Source of the DNA: an uncultured Porphyromonadaceae bacterium
GTDB taxonomy: Bacteria > Bacteroidota > Bacteroidia > Bacteroidales > Muribaculaceae
NCBI GenBank assembly: GCA_947166165.1
Contig: CAMVDK010000003.1
Coordinates: 1 to 33,580 of the forward strand
DNA length: 33,580 nt
Direction: 5' to 3'
Shown piece by piece: positions 29,422 through 33,580 of the stretch (positions within the stretch are counted from its first letter, which is position 1; the number at the start of each line of letters is the position of its first letter). Under the pieces are notes generated by a model. The model did no database searches. It was not told the origin of the DNA and saw only the letters and a program-made list of their open reading frames with translations. Position numbers and translations under genes: made by a program.

Positions 29422-31056
29422 ATGGCAAAACTGATTAAATTCGATATCAAGGCTCGCGAAGAGCTCAAGAAAGGCGTCGACCAACTGAGCAACGCCGTGA
29501 AGGTGACCCTCGGCCCCAAAGGCCGCAACGTGATTCTCGACAAGAAGTATGGCGCTCCCCACATCACCAAGGACGGCGTGAGCGTGGCCCGCGAGGTGGA
29601 GCTCGAAGACGAGTTCCAGAACATCGGTGCACAGCTGGTGAAGGAAGTGGCCTCGAAGACCAACGACGACGCCGGCGACGGCACCACCACTGCCACCGTG
29701 CTTGCACAGTGCATCGTGAACGAGGGCTTGAAGAACGTGGCCGCCGGCGCCAACCCCATGGACGTGAAGCGCGGCATCGACAAGGCCGTGAAGGCCGTCG
29801 TGGCTGCCATCAAGGAGCAGTCGCAGGAAGTGGGCGACGACATCTCGAAGATTGAGAACGTGGCACGCGTGAGCGCCAACAACGACGATGAAATCGGACA
29901 ACTCATCGCCGAGGCCATGAAGAAGGTCAAAAAGGACGGTGTGATCACCGTCGAGGAGGCCAAGGGCACCGACACCCACGTCGACGTGGTGGAGGGCATG
30001 CAGTTCGACCGTGGCTACATCTCGCCCTACTTTGTGACCAACACCGAGAAGATGGAGTGCGAGATGGAGCGTCCGTTCATTCTGATCTTCGACAAGAAGA
30101 TTTCGGGCCTGAAGGACATCCTGCCGCTGCTCCAGAGCGCAGTGCAGCAGCACCGCCCCATGCTCATCATCGCCGAGGACGTCGATGGTGAGGCACTGGC
30201 ATCGCTGGTGGTGAACCGTCTGCGCGGCTCGCTGGAGGTGTGCGCCGTCAAGGCACCCGGCTTCGGCGACCGCCGCAAGGAGATGCTCGAGGACATCGCC
30301 ATCCTGACCGGTGGCATCGTCATCAGCGAGGAGAAGGGCCTCACCCTCGAGAAAGCCACCCTCGACATGATGGGAACCGCCGAGAAGGTGACCGTCAACA
30401 AGGAGAACACCACCATCGTCAACGGCGCCGGCGACAAGCAGGCCATCGCCGACCGCGTGGCGCAAATCCGCGCCCAGATCGATGTCACCAAGTCGACCTA
30501 CGACAAGGAGAAACTGCAGGAGCGTCTGGCCAAGATGGCCGGCGGCGTGGCCGTGCTCTATGTGGGCGCACCCAGCGAGGTGGAGATGAAGGAGAAGAAG
30601 GACCGTGTCGACGACGCCCTGAGCGCCACCCGCGCCGCAGTGGCCGAGGGCATCGTGCCTGGTGGAGGTGTGGCCTATGTGCGCTGCATCGACGCCATCG
30701 ACGCCATCAAGGGCGACAACGCCGACGAGCAGACGGGTATCAACATCATCCGCCGCGCCATCGAGGAGCCTCTGCGCCAGATTGTCGATAACGCCGGCCT
30801 CGAGGGTGCCGTGGTGGTCAACAAGGTGAAGGAGGGCAAGGGTGACTTTGGCTACAACGCCCGCACCGACAAGTATGAGAACCTCTTCGAGGCCGGAGTC
30901 ATCGACCCCGCCAAGGTGGCTCGTGTGGCCCTGGAGAACGCTGCCAGCATCGCCGGCATGTTCCTCACCACCGAGTGCGTCATCGCCGAGAAGAAGGAGC
31001 CCGAACCTGCTGCTCCCGCAGCCCCCGGCATGGGCGGCATGGGTGGCATGATGTGA
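29422..31056 (+). CDS. groEL: Chaperonin GroEL
   Basis: A 544-residue GroEL. N-terminal MAKLIKFDIKAREELKKGVD, the nucleotide loops VTLGPKGRNVILDK and DDAGDGTTTATVLAQ (~84-97), the apical domain with GYISPYFVTNTEKMECE and VKAPGFGDRRKEMLEDIAIL, the hinge with VAEGIVPGGGVAYVRCI, and the Gly-Met tail ending GGMGGMM are all standard. It forms the double-ring folding chamber with GroES. Start ATG 29422 follows GGAGGAACAACATT. Its stop is followed by a shared terminator. Confidence 0.98.
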   Translation: MAKLIKFDIKAREELKKGVDQLSNAVKVTLGPKGRNVILDKKYGAPHITKDGVSVAREVELEDEFQNIGAQLVKEVASKTNDDAGDGTTTATVLAQCIVNEGLKNVAAGANPMDVKRGIDKAVKAVVAAIKEQSQEVGDDISKIENVARVSANNDDEIGQLIAEAMKKVKKDGVITVEEAKGTDTHVDVVEGMQFDRGYISPYFVTNTEKMECEMERPFILIFDKKISGLKDILPLLQSAVQQHRPMLIIAEDVDGEALASLVVNRLRGSLEVCAVKAPGFGDRRKEMLEDIAILTGGIVISEEKGLTLEKATLDMMGTAEKVTVNKENTTIVNGAGDKQAIADRVAQIRAQIDVTKSTYDKEKLQERLAKMAGGVAVLYVGAPSEVEMKEKKDRVDDALSATRAAVAEGIVPGGGVAYVRCIDAIDAIKGDNADEQTGINIIRRAIEEPLRQIVDNAGLEGAVVVNKVKEGKGDFGYNARTDKYENLFEAGVIDPAKVARVALENAASIAGMFLTTECVIAEKKEPEPAAPAAPGMGGMGGMM

Positions 31057-31097
31057 TGCCGCACCAGCCCGAGCCTCAGGCTCAAGCCTAATAACCA

Positions 31098-31139
31098 CAA
31101 GCCCCGCCAGAGCAATCGCTCGCTGGCGGGGCTTGTTTT
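31098..31139. terminator. Bidirectional terminator between groEL and the FAD oxidoreductase gene
   Basis: CAAGCCCCGCCAG (31098-31110) pairs perfectly with CTGGCGGGGCTTG (31123-31135), 13 pairs with a 12-base loop. TTTT follows on the plus strand. It separates two convergent genes and probably serves both. Confidence 0.85.
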
Positions 31140-31157
31140 GGGTTTGTGCCGTGGCGC

Positions 31158-33580
31158 TTACTGGAAGGCGTTCTCGCTCAAGCCCTTGCCGCTGAGCGCG
31201 AGGTCGGCCATGTAGCCAGGCACGGGTTTGCCCAGATACTTGTCGACGTAGAGCCGCGCAAGATACTGGCCGAGCATGAATCCGTGTCCGCGCAGGCCCG
31301 TGAGCAGTCCGGCCTCGGGGTCGACAAGGTAGCGAGGCTCGATGTAGTAGCCGGCCCACACTGCGTGGAAGCCCACCGAGGCCAGGTTGGGAATCCACTG
31401 GGCAAACATCTCGCTCACCACCTTGAGGAAGGCCTGGCTGTTGTACTTCAGGTTCTGCCTGGCCTCATAGGGGTCGCAGTCGGGCGACGCGCAGCCGATG
31501 ATTTGGCCGGTGTGCAGGAACTGCTGACCGTAGACGGCGTTGAACCCCTTGTAGTGGCGGCGGTCGATGATCATGTCGAGCGAGTCGCCCCGCACGCCCA
31601 GGTTGGGCAGCCGGCGGGTGATGAACGCCTGGTGCTTGACGGGATAGAGCTGGGTGTCGATGCCGAGCATGTCGGTGAACTTTTCGGAGCCCCAGCCCAT
31701 GGCGTTGACAAAGTGGTGGCAAGTGTACTCCACATAGTGCTTGTCGTGCCGGCGCACGAGCACCCGGAATTTGTCGCCCGCGCGCTCCACGTGGAGCACC
31801 TCGCAGTCCTCGAGCACCTGTCCGCCGTGCTGCTTGCCCACGTTGCGCACATATTCAATGGTGCGTCCTGGCGTGGCCTGCCAGCAGTTCTCCGAAATCA
31901 GGGCGTGGCTGTAGGTGTGGTCGTCGGGGTTCCAGTAGGGCGAGATTTCGCTGGCGAAGTCCTTGCGGTCGATCATGCGGGCCTCGCTCCATGCGCGCGA
32001 GGCGTCGAGCGAGCGGTAGGTGGCCTCGTCGTGCACCAAGTTCACGTAGCGCGTCATCTTCAGGTCGATGTTGCAGTGCTGCTGGTCGTCGCGGAATATC
32101 TCGAGGTTGTGCATGGCGATGTCGCTGATGTCGGGGTTGGAGAACGCCGGCCGTCCGCCGCCTATGCAGCGCCACGACGAGCCACGCTCGTAGTTGGCCA
32201 GCACGGTGCGCTTGCCGGCCTCGGCAAAGTAGCGGAAGGCGGCGCTGCCGGCCATGCCGCCACCGGCGACAAAGATTTCGGTCTCGGCTTTCTCGATCAC
32301 TGCTCCGTGCTCGAACACGAAGGTCTCCTTGTACTCGCCGTTGTAGACGTCGCCCAGGGTCACCTGGTTGGCCAGCGGCGCGCGCGGAGTGCTGTCGCCG
32401 GTCACCTCGATGCCGCGAGCGCGCAGGAGCTGCTTGGCGCGGGCCACACAGCGCTTGCCACGGCAAGGACCCATGCCCATGCGGGTGGTGTGCTTGAGCT
32501 CGTCCACCGAGATGTGCTTGCGGTCGCCCACCACGGCCAGCAGGGTATGCACATCCACATCCTCGCAGTGGCAGACGTAGGCTTTGCCTTCCTCGGCGTT
32601 GGTGAGCGGGCGCAGTTGCAGCGGCTCGGGATAGCGCTCCTTGACGATGAAGCCATGCACCTGGTTCAAATCGCCGACCTCGGTGGCACGCACGCGGGCC
32701 ACGTTGGTCTTGTTGCCTTTTTTGAGCACCTTTTCGATCACACCCAGTCCCACTTTGGCTCCGTTGTCGTCGACCAGCACCACGTCGCTGCCCTCGTCCA
32801 CTTCGTATTCCACCGGCAGGAACACCACATTCTTGCGCTTGTCGTAGCCGAAAATGGCCAGACCCGGGCAGTGGTTCACGCACTGCATGCAGCCGATGCA
32901 CTTGTCGTAGTCAATCGTCGGCACCGACGAGGTGGTGGGCTTGCTGATGGCCCCTTGCGGGCAGGCGAAGGTGCAGGGATTGCACGCGAAGCCGTAGAGG
33001 CAGTCGGCCACCACATAGGGCTTCTGCTCCATGCGCTGCTCGCTGGGCAGGCGCGGGCTGTCGAGCAGGCGCACGGGGCGCTGCTGCGAGTCGATATACT
33101 GGCGCGAAACTTCGAGATAGTCCTCGTAGGAGAAGCGGATGCCCAGTTCCTGGGCCACCTCGTAGGCCACCTGCCGTCCGCGCAGCACGGCGCTGGTGCC
33201 CTCGCCGATGCGCACAGCGTCGCCGGCGCCGTAGACGTTGCGCCCGAACACCGAGCGGCCCTTCACGAGCAGCTGGTTGTCGGGAATCAGACCCGTGCAG
33301 ATGTTGATGATGTCGATGTCGTCGATCACGCGTTCGGTGCCGGGAATGGGCTGGAAGTTGCGGCATTCGGCAATCACCGCGCCGGTGATGCCAGTGTAGT
33401 CGTCGTTGGGTATGGCGCGGACGAGCACGTGCGAGGTCATGATGGGGATGCCCAGCCGGCGCACGCGGTTTGCCTGCACCGGGAAGCCGCCCTCGTGGTC
33501 CATGCCCTCGATGATGGCCTTGATGGTGGCTCCGGCCTGCATGGCCTGGTAGCTGGTCAGGTAGCCGATGTTGCCGGCAC
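31158..33580 (-). CDS. Multi-domain FAD/iron-sulfur oxidoreductase (partial, N-terminus missing)
   Basis: An open frame of 806 residues running off the right edge; the segment AGNIGYLTSYQAM precedes the first internal Met, so the true start is outside. The visible N-terminal part is the end of a pyridine-nucleotide-disulfide-type FAD domain (GRSVFGRNVYGAGDAVRIGE). Two 4Fe-4S motifs follow (CLYGFACNPCTFACP and CIGCMQCVNHCPG). Next is a BFD-like [2Fe-2S] domain (CHC near residue 325, GPCRGKRC near 360, counted from the internal Met). Last is a DAO-type FAD oxidase (VAGGGMAGSAAFRYFAEAGK to the C-terminus). The order matches a fusion of the two subunits of HcnBC/opine-oxidase-type dehydrogenases. 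Substrate likely a small amino acid or amine; this is inference. Confidence 0.88.
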   Translation of the reverse strand, partial: AGNIGYLTSYQAMQAGATIKAIIEGMDHEGGFPVQANRVRRLGIPIMTSHVLVRAIPNDDYTGITGAVIAECRNFQPIPGTERVIDDIDIINICTGLIPDNQLLVKGRSVFGRNVYGAGDAVRIGEGTSAVLRGRQVAYEVAQELGIRFSYEDYLEVSRQYIDSQQRPVRLLDSPRLPSEQRMEQKPYVVADCLYGFACNPCTFACPQGAISKPTTSSVPTIDYDKCIGCMQCVNHCPGLAIFGYDKRKNVVFLPVEYEVDEGSDVVLVDDNGAKVGLGVIEKVLKKGNKTNVARVRATEVGDLNQVHGFIVKERYPEPLQLRPLTNAEEGKAYVCHCEDVDVHTLLAVVGDRKHISVDELKHTTRMGMGPCRGKRCVARAKQLLRARGIEVTGDSTPRAPLANQVTLGDVYNGEYKETFVFEHGAVIEKAETEIFVAGGGMAGSAAFRYFAEAGKRTVLANYERGSSWRCIGGGRPAFSNPDISDIAMHNLEIFRDDQQHCNIDLKMTRYVNLVHDEATYRSLDASRAWSEARMIDRKDFASEISPYWNPDDHTYSHALISENCWQATPGRTIEYVRNVGKQHGGQVLEDCEVLHVERAGDKFRVLVRRHDKHYVEYTCHHFVNAMGWGSEKFTDMLGIDTQLYPVKHQAFITRRLPNLGVRGDSLDMIIDRRHYKGFNAVYGQQFLHTGQIIGCASPDCDPYEARQNLKYNSQAFLKVVSEMFAQWIPNLASVGFHAVWAGYYIEPRYLVDPEAGLLTGLRGHGFMLGQYLARLYVDKYLGKPVPGYMADLALSGKGLSENAFQ

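Noticed and set aside
29323..31398. Very long open frame antisense to groEL
   Set aside because: It mirrors groEL codon positions in a GC-rich gene and its product is repetitive His/Leu/Val sequence with no domain; a by-product of codon bias.

Overview
The window looks like a chromosomal segment of a high-GC member of the Bacteroidales (Bacteroidetes); a Muribaculaceae- or Prevotellaceae-like host is a guess from base composition. The evidence is Bacteroidetes-type promoters (TTTG or TTG, 19-22 bases, TAnnTTTG) and gene groups typical of the phylum: nusB-yajC-ybbR, and dnaN-exonuclease-coaBC-DUF4835-recN-rlmB.

Region 1 (1 to about 10.2 kb) is the early and regulatory part of a prophage or related integrated element. 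A Cro/CI-type repressor gene at 8672 reads rightward with three small membrane, lipoprotein and hypothetical genes and ends at a strong terminator (10138-10179). From the same control region a long, tightly packed leftward operon runs off the left edge. It encodes six small proteins, a tRNA-like RNA with an encoded CCA, RecT, a 48-residue four-cysteine protein, a long coiled-coil protein, a RecE-like PD-(D/E)XK exonuclease, a small HTH protein, an SNF2 helicase, two hypotheticals, an HU-family protein, a DUF1064 nuclease, a DUF4373 replication protein and the start of what looks like a DnaC-type ATPase. Together these are a single-strand-annealing recombination module followed by a replication module. 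No integrase, packaging or virion gene is visible.

Region 2 (10.3-12.2 kb) carries a RibD-C/dihydrofolate-reductase-like gene and an exported aldo/keto reductase, followed by a spacer with three TAGGGTT repeats and a lipoprotein stub.

Region 3 (12.2-26.2 kb) is leftward core genome: recQ; nusB-yajC-ybbR from its own promoter; dnaN-exonuclease-coaBC-DUF4835-recN-rlmB; an M13 metallopeptidase; and nadE.

Region 4 (26.3-33.6 kb) has wecB and galE (UDP-sugar epimerases) reading away from nadE through back-to-back promoters. Next is groES-groEL behind what looks like a sigma-54 promoter and a 16-base palindrome. A convergent, truncated multi-domain FAD/iron-sulfur oxidoreductase gene runs off the right edge.

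The observations I would check first are the tRNA-like gene with an abnormal anticodon arm, the paired Cys/His exported proteins in the repressor operon, the apparent sigma-54 control of groESL, and the divergent motif Ia in RecQ. I did not find a complete, clearly new system.
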